DNA of 64,000 nucleotides from Promethearchaeia archaeon (lineage in GTDB: Archaea > Asgardarchaeota > Lokiarchaeia > Sigyniarchaeales > SOKP01): the NCBI GenBank assembly GCA_029856155.1, contig JAHQWL010000085.1:1-64000 (forward strand). Reading direction: 5' to 3'. Positions 35,751 to 45,683 of the stretch are shown here, one piece after another (within the stretch, counting starts at the first letter, position 1; every line of letters starts with the position of its first letter). A program made the position numbers and the translations under genes. The notes beneath the pieces are model-generated. The model made no database searches. It worked only from the letters and a program-made list of their open reading frames with translations, and was not told where the DNA came from.

Positions 35751-37817
35751 ATGAATATATTAAAGGAAGGTACAGTATATACACCTGAAAATATTGCAAA
35801 TTATATTGCCAAAACGGTAATCGAGAAGTATCTGCTTAAAAAAATAAATAATAAGTTCTCAACAGAAGTATCGAATTTAAAGGAATTATTTGATAAAGAT
35901 TATCAAAATAATAATACTAACAAAAAGTTTGAAGGCTTGTCTATTACTAAAAGTGATAGAGTCCAATTTAAATATATTTTTGAACTATTAAATTCTCTAA
36001 AAATCTTAGATCCTGCTGTAGGCAGCGGACACTTTATTATTGCTTCGTTAGAGTTTTTAGAGGGCTGTTATCTTAACTTGAAAGATTTAGGAATAATAAA
36101 CTGGCCTGAGTATAAAATCAGAGAGTATATTATATCAAATAGTTTATTTGGTGTTGATATTGAAATTGAAGCTATTGCGGTTACTACAAGGAGATTGTTG
36201 TCAAGACTTTATGATTTAAACACTAACAAAAAAAATATTAAGGTTTTACCTAATATTGATTCCAATTTTAAGGTAGGTAATGCGATAGTTGGTTTTTTAA
36301 GACATTCGGATATTTGTATTCCGGATTGTACAGATTTAAATTCTTGTTTTTATGAGGAAATAAAGAGTGTATTTGAGACTCACAAGGATTTAAAGAAAAT
36401 TGAATTAACGGAAAAACAAAAGAAAGCAATGCTATTAAATTTAAAGCCATTTCATTGGTTTCATGAATTTCCAGAAATTATGGAAAAAGGGGGTTTTGAT
36501 GTAATCATTGAAAATCCACCATATATCTCTAACAAGCAGTTGAGTTCTCTCGAGAAGGCAATATATCAAAATAGATATAAAACACCTAAAGGATTAATGA
36601 ATGTTTTTGGAATTTTTATAGAACGGTCTATTAATTTATGTCATCAATCTTCAATAGCAAGCTTTATACTTCACAAAAATATAATTCGGTCAAATAATTA
36701 TGATTTATTGAGAAAATATCTTTTAGAACACACTACAATAGAGGAAATCATTGATGCAGGAGCTCGAGCTTTTCATTCAGTAACAGCTGAAACGGTAATT
36801 ATTATTTTAACAACAATAACTCCTCCAGAAGATCATAAAATATTAATAAAAACTAATTTCTTAAATCAAAAAAATCATACAGCTAAAGATGTTTCATTAA
36901 AGCAAATTGCCCAAAAAACATATTTGGAACAAGAAAATTATAATTTCAATTTAGAACTCCAATATAACGAGCTTGAAATTATTAATTATATAAAAGAAAC
37001 AAAAGATTGTGATTTAATCAATTATTTTGAAGCTAAAACTTGTATAGCTACTGGAGATGATGAGAAATTTCTGGCAAATCATAAAGTAGATAAATCATAT
37101 AAGAAAACTCTAAAAGGTAAGAATATCGGGCGTTATTATATAGATTTTGATGGATTATATGTACTATACGATGCAAAAACCCTTCATAGGTCAAGAGACG
37201 AGGCTATATTTCAAACTACTGAAAAATTGGTTATGCAAACAATTAGCTCAAATCTTACCGTAGCATATGACAATAAGAATTATTATCCTTTAAGCACATG
37301 TATCGCGATAATTCCAAAAGTTAATACAAGTAATCGTTTTAGTATAAAATATCTTCTTCTATTAATGAATTCGACACTTTTGAATTTCTATTATGATTTT
37401 GTATTTAATTTGGGTGCTCATTTGACTACAGAAATCTCTGTAAATAATATAAATCGATTACCACTCAAGTCACTCCAAAATTATGAAACTTTTAATATTT
37501 TGGCAGATTTAATGAATTCTATGAATGAAAAAAAGGCTTTAAGAGAAGATAACAAAGATTATATTGACATTTTAGAAGATTTAATTAACATCTTGATTAT
37601 AGAGGTAATTTTTTCCTATAAATTTCAATTAGATGGCTTAAATACACACTTACTCAACCGAGTATCTCAATATATTGTTAATAGGAATTTAAATTCAATT
37701 GCACAGATTCAAGAATGTATTAAAAACATACAAGATGATGAGGATATCCATATCGAAAGGCAATATATCAAAAATCATCCTTGGGTTAAAATTGTAAAGA
37801 AATATTTTAAAAAATAG
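35751..37817 (+). CDS. Eco57I/TaqI-type adenine-specific DNA methyltransferase
   Basis: A 688-residue N6-adenine methylase. The N-terminus has VYTPENIANYIA. Motif I is ILDPAVGSGHFIIASLEF (about residue 85-102). Motif IV is NPPY at 255-258 in FDVIIENPPYIS. The C-terminal half resembles a TaqI-like target-recognition domain (GKNIGRYYIDFDGLYVLYD). I see no PD-(D/E)xK nuclease motif at the N-terminus and no restriction gene beside it, so it looks like a solitary methylase or one half of a BREX- or type IIG-like system that lost its partner. The upstream TATA-like AATATACATATTAAAA suggests its own promoter. Role: genome modification or self-marking. Confidence 0.8.
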   Translation: MNILKEGTVYTPENIANYIAKTVIEKYLLKKINNKFSTEVSNLKELFDKDYQNNNTNKKFEGLSITKSDRVQFKYIFELLNSLKILDPAVGSGHFIIASLEFLEGCYLNLKDLGIINWPEYKIREYIISNSLFGVDIEIEAIAVTTRRLLSRLYDLNTNKKNIKVLPNIDSNFKVGNAIVGFLRHSDICIPDCTDLNSCFYEEIKSVFETHKDLKKIELTEKQKKAMLLNLKPFHWFHEFPEIMEKGGFDVIIENPPYISNKQLSSLEKAIYQNRYKTPKGLMNVFGIFIERSINLCHQSSIASFILHKNIIRSNNYDLLRKYLLEHTTIEEIIDAGARAFHSVTAETVIIILTTITPPEDHKILIKTNFLNQKNHTAKDVSLKQIAQKTYLEQENYNFNLELQYNELEIINYIKETKDCDLINYFEAKTCIATGDDEKFLANHKVDKSYKKTLKGKNIGRYYIDFDGLYVLYDAKTLHRSRDEAIFQTTEKLVMQTISSNLTVAYDNKNYYPLSTCIAIIPKVNTSNRFSIKYLLLLMNSTLLNFYYDFVFNLGAHLTTEISVNNINRLPLKSLQNYETFNILADLMNSMNEKKALREDNKDYIDILEDLINILIIEVIFSYKFQLDGLNTHLLNRVSQYIVNRNLNSIAQIQECIKNIQDDEDIHIERQYIKNHPWVKIVKKYFKK

Positions 37818-38148
37818 TAATTATTGTAAAAGAAAAATTTTGATAATACTTTATTATTTACCAATTATTTCTTAATACCTTAATTGAATCTCTCATTACC
37901 ATTATTGTCTTAATATTCAGCTAAATTTTCTTTTTCCACTATTATATTAATAAAAACCTTTAGACCACGATCATTATCAACAAGAGTTTTGTTTAAAAAT
38001 AGGGATTAGATTTTAGAAAGAGTAATCCAAATTGCATAAAAGCAATCTGCAAGCTTTGACACATACCACCTCTGATATTAAAGTTTTAAACCTATTTTAT
38101 AACATTGGTTATCTATAATAGCATCTGTTAATTTAATAGCATGATATT
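37818..38148. other. 331-nt spacer without a clear gene
   Basis: AT-rich spacer between the DNA methylase and the hypothetical gene at 38149. On the minus strand about 30 codons ending near 37919 read in part LVDNDRGLKVFINIIVEKE, but this has no start codon and I cannot assign it to a family. No RNA gene or repeat was seen. Confidence 0.4.
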
Positions 38149-38631
38149 ATGTCAAAAAACAATTCTTCGCCAGTGAAGGTTAAACTAACTATACAGATTG
38201 ATAATTTAATCCCTATTTATGAACAAAAAGCGGAATGTGGAATTTTCTTTAAACTTAATCCAGAAAAATCACCTTTAGAGATTCTTGGTGTATTAGATTT
38301 TTTAAAAGATAGGATAAAGAGGTGGGGGAACACAAATCTTTTTAGTTATCATGGCTGTCTATTCAGTAGAGGTGATGTTCTAATAGTTGGAGCTCGGCAT
38401 TTAGAAGAAGCTATAAGCATAATAATTTATATGTATTTATCTAATGTAGTGGACAATGAAGATGGAATTAATTATCTAATTGAAAAATTAGGTTCTTCAA
38501 GTGATCTTGAAATATTTTTAAGAAATGAAATTTCAGAAAATATTGAAAAAGGATATCCCGCTAACCTTGATTTAGACTCAAAAATTAGGAAATATATTGA
38601 TGATATTCTTTATAATCAAAATGATGAATAA
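38149..38631 (+). CDS. Hypothetical soluble protein
   Basis: A 160-residue protein with mixed alpha/beta composition: strands VKLTIQIDNLIPIY and ECGIFFKL, helices EILGVLDFLKDRIKRW and IEEAISIIIYMYL-type segments, and an acidic C-terminus. Two cysteines only, no membrane helix. I do not recognise it. The ATG follows no clear ribosome binding site. It converges with the MFS gene, whose stop codon is directly adjacent. Confidence 0.5.
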   Translation: MSKNNSSPVKVKLTIQIDNLIPIYEQKAECGIFFKLNPEKSPLEILGVLDFLKDRIKRWGNTNLFSYHGCLFSRGDVLIVGARHLEEAISIIIYMYLSNVVDNEDGINYLIEKLGSSSDLEIFLRNEISENIEKGYPANLDLDSKIRKYIDDILYNQNDE

Positions 38632-39912
38632 CTATGAATGCTCATAATTATTTTTTCTTCGTTTAATATTTCGTGAAAGGAATATTAGAAATATCAATAT
38701 TATAGGCCCCAGAAATGTTAAGAACCAATGTATTCCAAATAAATATACTTCAAAAATATAACCTGCGATTATAGGGGTTAAACCAAAACCCATACCTATT
38801 ATAATTTCATTGATTGTGGCATATTTTGAAGTGTTTTCAGCGGTTCCATATTCTAACATTATCTTTAAACCGACTCCATGGATTAACCCCAAGAATAGAC
38901 CTGCAATAGCAGTTATAATTGAAATATACCAAATATTTCCAAGAAGAACAATTGTGAATGTAATTATGCCGACAAAAATAATACTTATTAATGATGCTAT
39001 TTTTCTACTATAAATTTTCATTGAATTTATCCAAGTTAATCCAATAAGTTGCATTACTTGTAACCCGCATTGCACAAGATAGGTAAGGGAGGAAAATTCC
39101 TCAGATAAGAGGGCTTTTACTAAAATAGGATAACCAAAAATAAATATTGATTTTGAGATCGCCAAAAACATTATACTCAACCATGAAAAAAGCACAGGAT
39201 ATACAATCATAGGTGTTTTTGAATTAACCACTAAATCCTCTTTAATATCTAAGTGAGAAAGAGGATCTTCTGATTGATAAATCACAATTTCTTGTGAAAC
39301 AAAGGATGTTTCCCCCTTTTTTATAAAAAAACTTACAGGGATTAGTAGAAATGATAAAGACCAGGAAATAATCATAGCAAAAAAATCACTCCATGAAAAT
39401 GCCCATAGAAAACCAACAATTAATCCGCTGATGAAGCCCGCATTCCAACTTAAATTAAAAAAGGCAAAATTCTTTTTTGATTTTTTAGAACTACTTACTT
39501 TTCCCCATCGGCTTAAAAGGTTTAAACAGTTTGGCCAATACAATCCTAATGTCAATCCCAATAAAATCCGACAGATTATTAAGAACCAAGCCTCGGGATA
39601 GATAATTTGAAGCCCTGTTAATAAAGGTGTCAAGATGGAAGTTAAAATAAGAGCATTTCTTATTCCTAAAAATTTTTTTGTAAGCAATTGTCCTAAAATT
39701 GGCGCAAAAATATAAGTTATAGCTCCCGCTGATGAAATAAAACCTAAAATACTCTCTCTAATACCAATATCATAATATAGATAATTATATAAGGCTCTTT
39801 CAAAAATAGACACATAAAATAACCTTATAAAGCCAAGTAAAAATAATGACCATGATCTATAGTTTACAGAAGCTTGATTTTGGTCTTGAAGAGTCTTATT
39901 CGGGGGTTGCAA
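38632..39912 (-). CDS. MFS transporter
   Basis: A 426-residue permease with about twelve hydrophobic helices and a central cytoplasmic loop (about residues 200-235, rich in Ser, Glu and Asp). The pattern FERALYNYLYYDIGIRESILGFISSAGAITYIFAPILGQLL near the start corresponds in type to MFS helices 1 and 2. RILLGLTLGLYWPNCLNLLSRWGK corresponds to helices 4 and 5. It is probably a secondary transporter for an unknown small molecule. It stands alone; the flanking genes are on the other strand. Confidence 0.7.
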   Translation of the reverse strand: MQPPNKTLQDQNQASVNYRSWSLFLLGFIRLFYVSIFERALYNYLYYDIGIRESILGFISSAGAITYIFAPILGQLLTKKFLGIRNALILTSILTPLLTGLQIIYPEAWFLIICRILLGLTLGLYWPNCLNLLSRWGKVSSSKKSKKNFAFFNLSWNAGFISGLIVGFLWAFSWSDFFAMIISWSLSFLLIPVSFFIKKGETSFVSQEIVIYQSEDPLSHLDIKEDLVVNSKTPMIVYPVLFSWLSIMFLAISKSIFIFGYPILVKALLSEEFSSLTYLVQCGLQVMQLIGLTWINSMKIYSRKIASLISIIFVGIITFTIVLLGNIWYISIITAIAGLFLGLIHGVGLKIMLEYGTAENTSKYATINEIIIGMGFGLTPIIAGYIFEVYLFGIHWFLTFLGPIILIFLIFLSRNIKRRKNNYEHS

Positions 39913-40047
39913 AATACTATCCCTTTCCTTGTCAAGGTAAAACGTAAAATTGTGCTTTATTCAAATACTTTCTTATAAATAAGTAAATATAAATAATTGG
40001 ATTATTACTTCATATTTACAATATTCTATAAAGGGATCTTTGAGCAT

Positions 40048-40833
40048 ATGAAAAGAATAAAATATAAGGTGATGCTATTTTTAGGGTTTTTAACTATCAT
40101 TGCTTCAATTCAACCCGCTTTCGCATTAAATCAATATTCTGTAAACCCTGGTGCGCATTTTAGATGGGACGCGACTAAATATATCTTTATAAGAGATGGC
40201 TTGGGTCTTGGTATTAATCTTGAATATACACATTCTTACTATTTAGAGTTTGATTTTACAAATTGGGCTGGCATGTCAGGGATGGAATATCTAAATGGAA
40301 CCTATAATAACAACGGAACGGTTTATGATGGAGAAATAAGCCATGAATATTATTATGATAATCCACCGGGACAAAACTGGGCTACAGTAATTCTTAATGT
40401 TGGAGTTGCTACATATCCCGTACATATATATTTAGTATGTAATACTGAAATAGAACAAACTACAAAACCTGATATGCAAAATCTTGATACTAATTCATGG
40501 ATTAATTTTACTGAGCCTTCCACTAATAACTTTACACTTTCTGGAACTTATCCAAGTGGTATTGATAGAACAACGTATACAGCGTTTGTCGAGTTTAACT
40601 CAGATAAAGTTTTGAAATATGTATTCGATGAAGTAGTTCAAGTAACTTCTGATATAACCATGAGTATTACGCGATATATATGGTCTCTCACATATACACC
40701 CGGAACAGATACAGGTAATGGCGATACAAACGGAATTCCTGGATTTTCACTTTACATAATAATATTCGTTGTGGGATTAGGCATTATAATAACCCTATCA
40801 AAAAAGAATTATTTTAAAACTAAAATATATTAG
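40048..40833 (+). CDS. Secreted protein with CTERM-like tail
   Basis: A 261-residue protein from ATG 40048; an in-frame TTG at 39997 would add 17 residues but spoil the signal peptide. The signal peptide is MKRIKYKVMLFLGFLTIIA followed by an AFA cleavage-like site. The mature part (about 28-225) is rich in Tyr, Asn, Thr and Gly and probably all-beta. The C-terminus has GDTNGIPGFSLYIIIFVVGL and a basic KKNYFKTK tail. This is the Gly-Ile-Pro-Gly-Phe plus helix plus basic tail form of an archaeal surface sorting signal, similar to the Loki-CTERM as I remember it. Function unknown; it shares the tail type with the propeller protein at 14315. Confidence 0.7.
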   Translation: MKRIKYKVMLFLGFLTIIASIQPAFALNQYSVNPGAHFRWDATKYIFIRDGLGLGINLEYTHSYYLEFDFTNWAGMSGMEYLNGTYNNNGTVYDGEISHEYYYDNPPGQNWATVILNVGVATYPVHIYLVCNTEIEQTTKPDMQNLDTNSWINFTEPSTNNFTLSGTYPSGIDRTTYTAFVEFNSDKVLKYVFDEVVQVTSDITMSITRYIWSLTYTPGTDTGNGDTNGIPGFSLYIIIFVVGLGIIITLSKKNYFKTKIY

Positions 40834-40859
40834 ATCGATTTTTTTTTTAATTTTTTAAT

Positions 40860-41483
40860 TTAATTTACTCTTTCTCTCAATTTCGGTAAAAACATCGGCA
40901 CTTTATTTTTATAATCCTCATATTCTTTACCAAATTCTTTAATTAACTCCTTTTCTTCCTTCCAAGATATCAGAAAATTTAATAAAATTATAATTGGGGA
41001 TGTCAATAAAGATAAGAATGCTGATAAAAGAATAGTGATTCCTATATGTGCTAATATTCCCCCAAGGTATTGTGGATGACGTATTACAGAGTATAACCCG
41101 GAAGATATAACTTTTTCTGCTCTATGAGTTTCTGCTACTTTTAAAGTTGTTTCTCTTACACTTCCAATTCCAAACCAAGCACCTATTATAATGAAAGGTA
41201 TAGAAATTAAAAGATGTGTTAATGGAATTGATAAATTAATAAGTGGAATTTTGAGAACAAGATTTTCTATAATTGGTATGATAAAACGCTGTTGAGGGGA
41301 GAGCCACACTCCAAACCAAAATAAAAAAAAGCCCCATCCAGAAACTAGGCCCAGGATATCACCAATTTTTGTTCCTTTTTCTTTTCCAAATTTTTCTTGA
41401 AGCTTTAAGTGTTCAACGGATAAAAAATGAAGATCTACCATAAAACACATACCTACAATTGAGATAATAAACCAGATAAACAT
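40860..41483 (-). CDS. ICMT-like membrane methyltransferase, copy 5
   Basis: A 207-residue membrane protein with four to five helices and the canonical signature GLYSVIRHPQYLGGILAHIG, followed by WKEEKELIKEFGKEYEDYKNKVP. This is the isoprenylcysteine carboxyl methyltransferase / phospholipid methyltransferase fold with the SAM-binding R-H-P-x-Y and Glu-Glu intact. It lies 5.5 kb from the cluster of four at 32.9-35.4 kb and is closest to copy 4. It is convergent with the secreted-protein gene. Substrate unknown. Confidence 0.75.
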   Translation of the reverse strand: MFIWFIISIVGMCFMVDLHFLSVEHLKLQEKFGKEKGTKIGDILGLVSGWGFFLFWFGVWLSPQQRFIIPIIENLVLKIPLINLSIPLTHLLISIPFIIIGAWFGIGSVRETTLKVAETHRAEKVISSGLYSVIRHPQYLGGILAHIGITILLSAFLSLLTSPIIILLNFLISWKEEKELIKEFGKEYEDYKNKVPMFLPKLRERVN

Positions 41484-41653
41484 TTTTTCAATCGAATCCT
41501 ATTAAATGTAATAAGTCTTATTCATTCTAATACTAAAAAGATATGAAGCATTTTTTAGATAAATTTTAGGTTAAACTTATATCAACAGAATTCTTAAAAA
41601 ACTTAATTGGTACAATTTAAACCAAATATCACAACTTTAATCAGGTTGTATCA

Positions 41654-41908
41654 ATGGGAAAAGGAACTGTAAAGTGGTTTAACAAAAAAAAAGGGTATGG
41701 ATTCATAACCCCAGATGATGGATCTCCTGATATATTTGTTCATTATTCTGCCATAAAAGGTGGAACTGATGAATTTAAGATAATCTATGAAGGGGATATA
41801 GTAGAATATGAGACTACGGAGGGTCAAAAGGGCCCACAAGCTAGCAACGTCACAATAATTGAAAAAGGACCTCGAACGAGTTCTCATGGCCGAAAGTCTT
41901 TCTATTAA
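41654..41908 (+). CDS. Cold-shock domain protein
   Basis: An 84-residue nucleic-acid-binding protein. [18 protein letters not shown] contains the CSP start and RNP1; DIFVHYSAI is RNP2; [19 protein letters not shown] is the C-terminal barrel. Length is slightly longer than the 67-70 residues of bacterial CspA because of a basic tail (GRKSFY). It binds single-stranded RNA or DNA. Cold-shock proteins are uncommon in archaea and typically come by transfer from bacteria. A short ACAAC/GTTGT hairpin just upstream (41631-41649) could affect translation. The minus-strand frame over the same bases is a shadow. Confidence 0.92.
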   Translation: MGKGTVKWFNKKKGYGFITPDDGSPDIFVHYSAIKGGTDEFKIIYEGDIVEYETTEGQKGPQASNVTIIEKGPRTSSHGRKSFY

Positions 41909-42150
41909 TAAGTAAATTATTGATTACAAAAAAGAATAAAAGGTTTAAATTTAAGGAATTTTGGAAGATATAAAATACATATAAATGAGTTTTTCGACTT
42001 CTTTTTAGATTTATTTTGCATCTTTTACAGATTCCCTTTTTTTTATTTTAAAACAAGGTTTATATTTTCAAGTAAAATTACTTTTGAATGTCAGCTTTGG
42101 GAGCCTAAATCTAGGGATAAAGGAAAGAAAAATTTTCATTTGTGTCCCAA

Positions 42151-43668
42151 TTATATTGTATACTTCTCATTTTCTTTTAAAAGAACTACATTATCAAAAT
42201 TTTCACTAAACCATGCTGGATTATCGGTGTGGACTGGAATTATGACCTCAGGATCGATAGTTTCGATAGTATTGATTAAATCGGATTTTGAAGCATGTCC
42301 AGAAGCATGATACCCCTCACTAAATTTTGGTTTTAATCTATTACCTTCTTTAGTAACTTCAAATCCATGAATATCAAATCCTAGGTATTTTAACCAATGA
42401 TTTAATCTCACAAAATCAAATTCTGATTCCTCTTCAAAAGCTTCACTTGAAGAATATATATAGGTTCCTTGGTTAGGTTTAATGTCTAATAAGTTTTTCA
42501 TGTCAAAGAAAGAAAAACATAGTAAATAATTTTCTTGATTTTTTGATATTTTTGTAGGATCTACATAGTCCAGATCTCTCTTTTCATTGAGATATTTTTC
42601 CCAGTTGGGTTGGGTTATTTTTAATTCTCCATAAATTAAAAGATCCCTTAATCTATCTACACCCTCAGCCTTTTCAATAGCATTAAGTAAAAATGCATCT
42701 TTAGAGGTAATAATTAGTTTTCTTCCAATATTTGAAGCAATTTTCTTGAATATATCTAGTCTTTCAAAATTTCGGGCTGAAAAATCAGCTATGATTAATC
42801 CCGATGCATTTTCAGCTGTCTTTAGACAATTTTCATAGACTAGTTCTTCTGATTCAATCCTTTCTTCACTTTTAGCTCTCGTTCCTTCAATTATCAGTAC
42901 AGAAGCATTCTTAGCTTTATTGATGAATTCTTTGCTTTTCCATCCTCTTTTCCCATGTAAACGAAAATCTCCAGTATAGGCGATAGTGTTTTCTCCAGAA
43001 AGAAGGTAAGCTGTGGCTCCAAGGATGGAATGATCGACTTCAAAAGCTTTCACTTCAATATCGAGTGTAAAATCATTTATATGAGATATTGTCCCCACCT
43101 CAAATTTTTTTCTTTGTTTAACGGTTGATGTTAAATATTTACGTAGTGAATCTGGAAAGCTATCAGTACATATCAGATTTCGTCCAATATCTGTATAACT
43201 ATCCGCTTTAAAGACTCTATTATCTTCCATAGCGATTCTAGGAGAAAAATAGGCTGCATCAGATCCTAGAGCTGCAGTAGAGCAATCTATAATCCCTTTA
43301 ATTAATGCTAGGGTAATTGGGGATGCAACTATGGGAAAATCAGGTTTAAGTAAACCAATGTTGCCAAAATGGTCTAAATGAGCATGACTGAGTAATACTG
43401 CATTTATATTCAAATTAGGAAATGATGATATATCATAATCTGAAGGAATTATATCTTTTCTATATATATTGAGTTTAGGGATCAAATTCAATTGAAAAAG
43501 ATCGTAGATACCCCTTGACCGTCTCCAATTGAGAAATTCTTGGAAGAATTTTCCGTGTTTCTTGAAATTTAATCCAAAATCGAGAAAAATTCCTTTACCA
43601 TTTTCCTCTATATATATTTTGTTTCCTCCTATTGTGTCACTTCCATCAAATATTTGTATAGAAGTCAT
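42151..43668 (-). CDS. MBL/beta-CASP family ribonuclease-like hydrolase
   Basis: A 505-residue metallo-beta-lactamase protein with a beta-CASP insert. The metal-binding motif is SHAHLDHFG (H95, H97, D99, H100), followed later by AYTGDFRLHGKRGWKS. The beta-CASP region has LIIEGTRAKSE and ADFSARNFERL. A C-terminal HASGHASKSDL and IPVHTDNP supply the further metal ligands. This is the RNase J / archaeal aRNase J-like architecture. It lacks KH domains, so it is not FttA/CPSF. Likely an RNA exo/endonuclease in RNA turnover, although some relatives act on small molecules. Confidence 0.75.
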   Translation of the reverse strand: MTSIQIFDGSDTIGGNKIYIEENGKGIFLDFGLNFKKHGKFFQEFLNWRRSRGIYDLFQLNLIPKLNIYRKDIIPSDYDISSFPNLNINAVLLSHAHLDHFGNIGLLKPDFPIVASPITLALIKGIIDCSTAALGSDAAYFSPRIAMEDNRVFKADSYTDIGRNLICTDSFPDSLRKYLTSTVKQRKKFEVGTISHINDFTLDIEVKAFEVDHSILGATAYLLSGENTIAYTGDFRLHGKRGWKSKEFINKAKNASVLIIEGTRAKSEERIESEELVYENCLKTAENASGLIIADFSARNFERLDIFKKIASNIGRKLIITSKDAFLLNAIEKAEGVDRLRDLLIYGELKITQPNWEKYLNEKRDLDYVDPTKISKNQENYLLCFSFFDMKNLLDIKPNQGTYIYSSSEAFEEESEFDFVRLNHWLKYLGFDIHGFEVTKEGNRLKPKFSEGYHASGHASKSDLINTIETIDPEVIIPVHTDNPAWFSENFDNVVLLKENEKYTI

Positions 43669-43899
43669 CTTTTCTGTAAATTAACTTTTTAAGATTTTAT
43701 TTTCTTTTTGTTTAATTTATTACTGTTAAAATCCTTTTTAATTAATTACTTTTTTAAGAAAATTTTAAAAGAGAATGATATAGGGTTGTCTCTAAAAAGT
43801 ACAATTATTAACTTTTTTCTAATTTATGGATAATATCTTATAAGCTTCCTTTAAATTAAAAAACAATACTTTAAATAAGAAATATCAATAGGAGAAAAC

Positions 43900-45135
43900 A
43901 TGCATCAAAATTGCCAAACACAAGCTACGAGCTTTTCAAAATCAATTGAATTTATTATATTTTTACTATTTCTGTTAGGCCCTTTAACTGGGAACATAAT
44001 TAACGTCTTATTTGGTGTTCTTTCTGCTGATTTCAATGTTACCACTGATCATATATTAATTGCAATTCCAGCGTTTATGTTCCCATTTGCTATAACACAA
44101 CTTTTTTCTGGTGCAATTTCCGATATAAAAGGTAGAATCCCCGTATTAATTTTAGGTCTGATATTATTTTTAATAGCAATGGTAATAGCTGTATCATCAT
44201 TTAGTTTGGGGATGTATGTAATTGCTAATTTAATAGGAGGGGTAGGATTTGGCTTTATAAATCCTATTCTTATAGCTTTAATGACGGATATTACACCTCC
44301 ACCACTTATTCCTAAGAAAATGGGATATCTGAGTGCAAGCGCGAATTTAGGAGTTGGTATAGGACCATTAATTGCATCTCAAATGATATTAATTAGTTGG
44401 CAGTCGATCTATGTGTTATTTATAGTAATTACTTCTTTTTGCTTAGTGTATTTCATCTTTACTAAAAAACCACCAAAAATTGTCAAAGAAGAATCAGGGA
44501 TTCGTATCTTCTTATCTCAACTTTCAAAAGAATGGCGTCGATTTCCGGTGATATTAATGATATTATCTGCGTTCTTAATATCACATACATATATAGCTTT
44601 AAATATTTGGATTTCGAAGACACTAACGCAAGCTCATGTTGTAAATGAAACAATAATCGGTATAATTCTGGGCATTGCAGGTATTGGCGCAGCTATAACT
44701 GGAATTTTAACCGGATTTTTGATAAAAAGAAGAGATGCAAAAATTCCTTTATTTGCAGGCTCATTAATATTAGTTTGTTCTTTAGCGATCTTATTAGTTA
44801 GTGGAGATGTGACCATTCATAAAAGTTTTATATTTTTATCGTTAGGTTGGATTCTAGCAAGTTTATCAGGTGGAATACTTTTCACTTCAATTACGTATTA
44901 TAGTCAAGTTTTATCGCTTGAAAGACGTGGTGCTTTAGCAGGATCATTGACAGCAGCGTATTTTACAGGGATTGCTTTAGTTCCGACAACACTTGCACCA
45001 GTCTCAAATGTTTTTAGTATTACTGGAGTCTATTTTGCTATACTATTTGTATCAATAATTTTTATAATAGTCATAATGCTTTTATATATTTTTACAAAAC
45101 ATATAGTTAAACATATAGAGAAAACTCCAGATTGA
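43900..45135 (+). CDS. MFS transporter, DHA-type
   Basis: A 411-residue permease with twelve hydrophobic helices. ATG 43900 follows GGAGAAAAC. The loop between helices 2 and 3 carries GAISDIKGRIPVLILG, the MFS motif A. The region GGVGFGFINPILIALMTDITPP corresponds to helices 4-5, in the style of the drug:H+ antiporter-1 family. The substrate is unknown. It is divergent from the beta-CASP gene and converges with the cupin gene. Confidence 0.75.
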   Translation: MHQNCQTQATSFSKSIEFIIFLLFLLGPLTGNIINVLFGVLSADFNVTTDHILIAIPAFMFPFAITQLFSGAISDIKGRIPVLILGLILFLIAMVIAVSSFSLGMYVIANLIGGVGFGFINPILIALMTDITPPPLIPKKMGYLSASANLGVGIGPLIASQMILISWQSIYVLFIVITSFCLVYFIFTKKPPKIVKEESGIRIFLSQLSKEWRRFPVILMILSAFLISHTYIALNIWISKTLTQAHVVNETIIGIILGIAGIGAAITGILTGFLIKRRDAKIPLFAGSLILVCSLAILLVSGDVTIHKSFIFLSLGWILASLSGGILFTSITYYSQVLSLERRGALAGSLTAAYFTGIALVPTTLAPVSNVFSITGVYFAILFVSIIFIIVIMLLYIFTKHIVKHIEKTPD

Positions 45136-45202
45136 TTTTTAAGCAGCAATTATTTATTTACTTAAAAAAAATAAGATAAAATATGATAAATTTTGGTAAT
45201 AT

Positions 45203-45529
45203 TTAGGATTTAATCATTACTAACATCATCTTAAATTTTTCCAGAGCTCTCAGGGCATGTGGTTCATTAGCAGGCATAATAATCATCTGACCCTTTTTCA
45301 ATACAAATTTCTTACTTGAGATTGTTATTTCAGCTTCTCCATTGAAAACGTAAACGAGGGCATCAAATGGTGCAGTATGTTCACTTAAACCTTCATCCTT
45401 ATCGAAAGAAAACAAAGTTACTGTTCCAACATCCTTATTAATTATTGCTCTACTAACAACAGATCCTTCTTGAAAATCGAGCATAGAATCCAAATTTAAT
45501 ATTACTTTTTTAATATCTTTATCACTCAT
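45203..45529 (-). CDS. Cupin domain protein
   Basis: A 108-residue single-domain cupin from ATG 45529 (upstream in-frame starts would only add an unconserved N-terminus). The cupin motifs are EHTAPFDALVYVFNGEAEI and KKGQMIIMPANEPHALRAL. The first motif has one His and Asp/Glu; the second has the His ligand in the usual place. Such proteins bind a metal and act as sensors or small isomerases or dioxygenases. No specific role is indicated by the context. Confidence 0.8.
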   Translation of the reverse strand: MSDKDIKKVILNLDSMLDFQEGSVVSRAIINKDVGTVTLFSFDKDEGLSEHTAPFDALVYVFNGEAEITISSKKFVLKKGQMIIMPANEPHALRALEKFKMMLVMIKS

Positions 45530-45683
45530 ATTTCTCATTTTGATTTTTAAATTTGTTTTATATAATTGGTAAAGAAAAATCAAATTTAAACCTAAAACCG
45601 AACATGTTTATTTTAATAATTCTCAATTATTCCCTAAGACTATAAATGAAATACTAAGCTCTAAAAATAATTAGGGTACAGTT

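Noticed and set aside
37818..38148. A histidine-kinase-like or other small gene on the minus strand
   Set aside because: Only about 30 codons look coding, without a start or recognised motif; listed as spacer.
41651..41887. Minus-strand frame over the cold-shock gene
   Set aside because: The plus frame is an unmistakable cold-shock domain.
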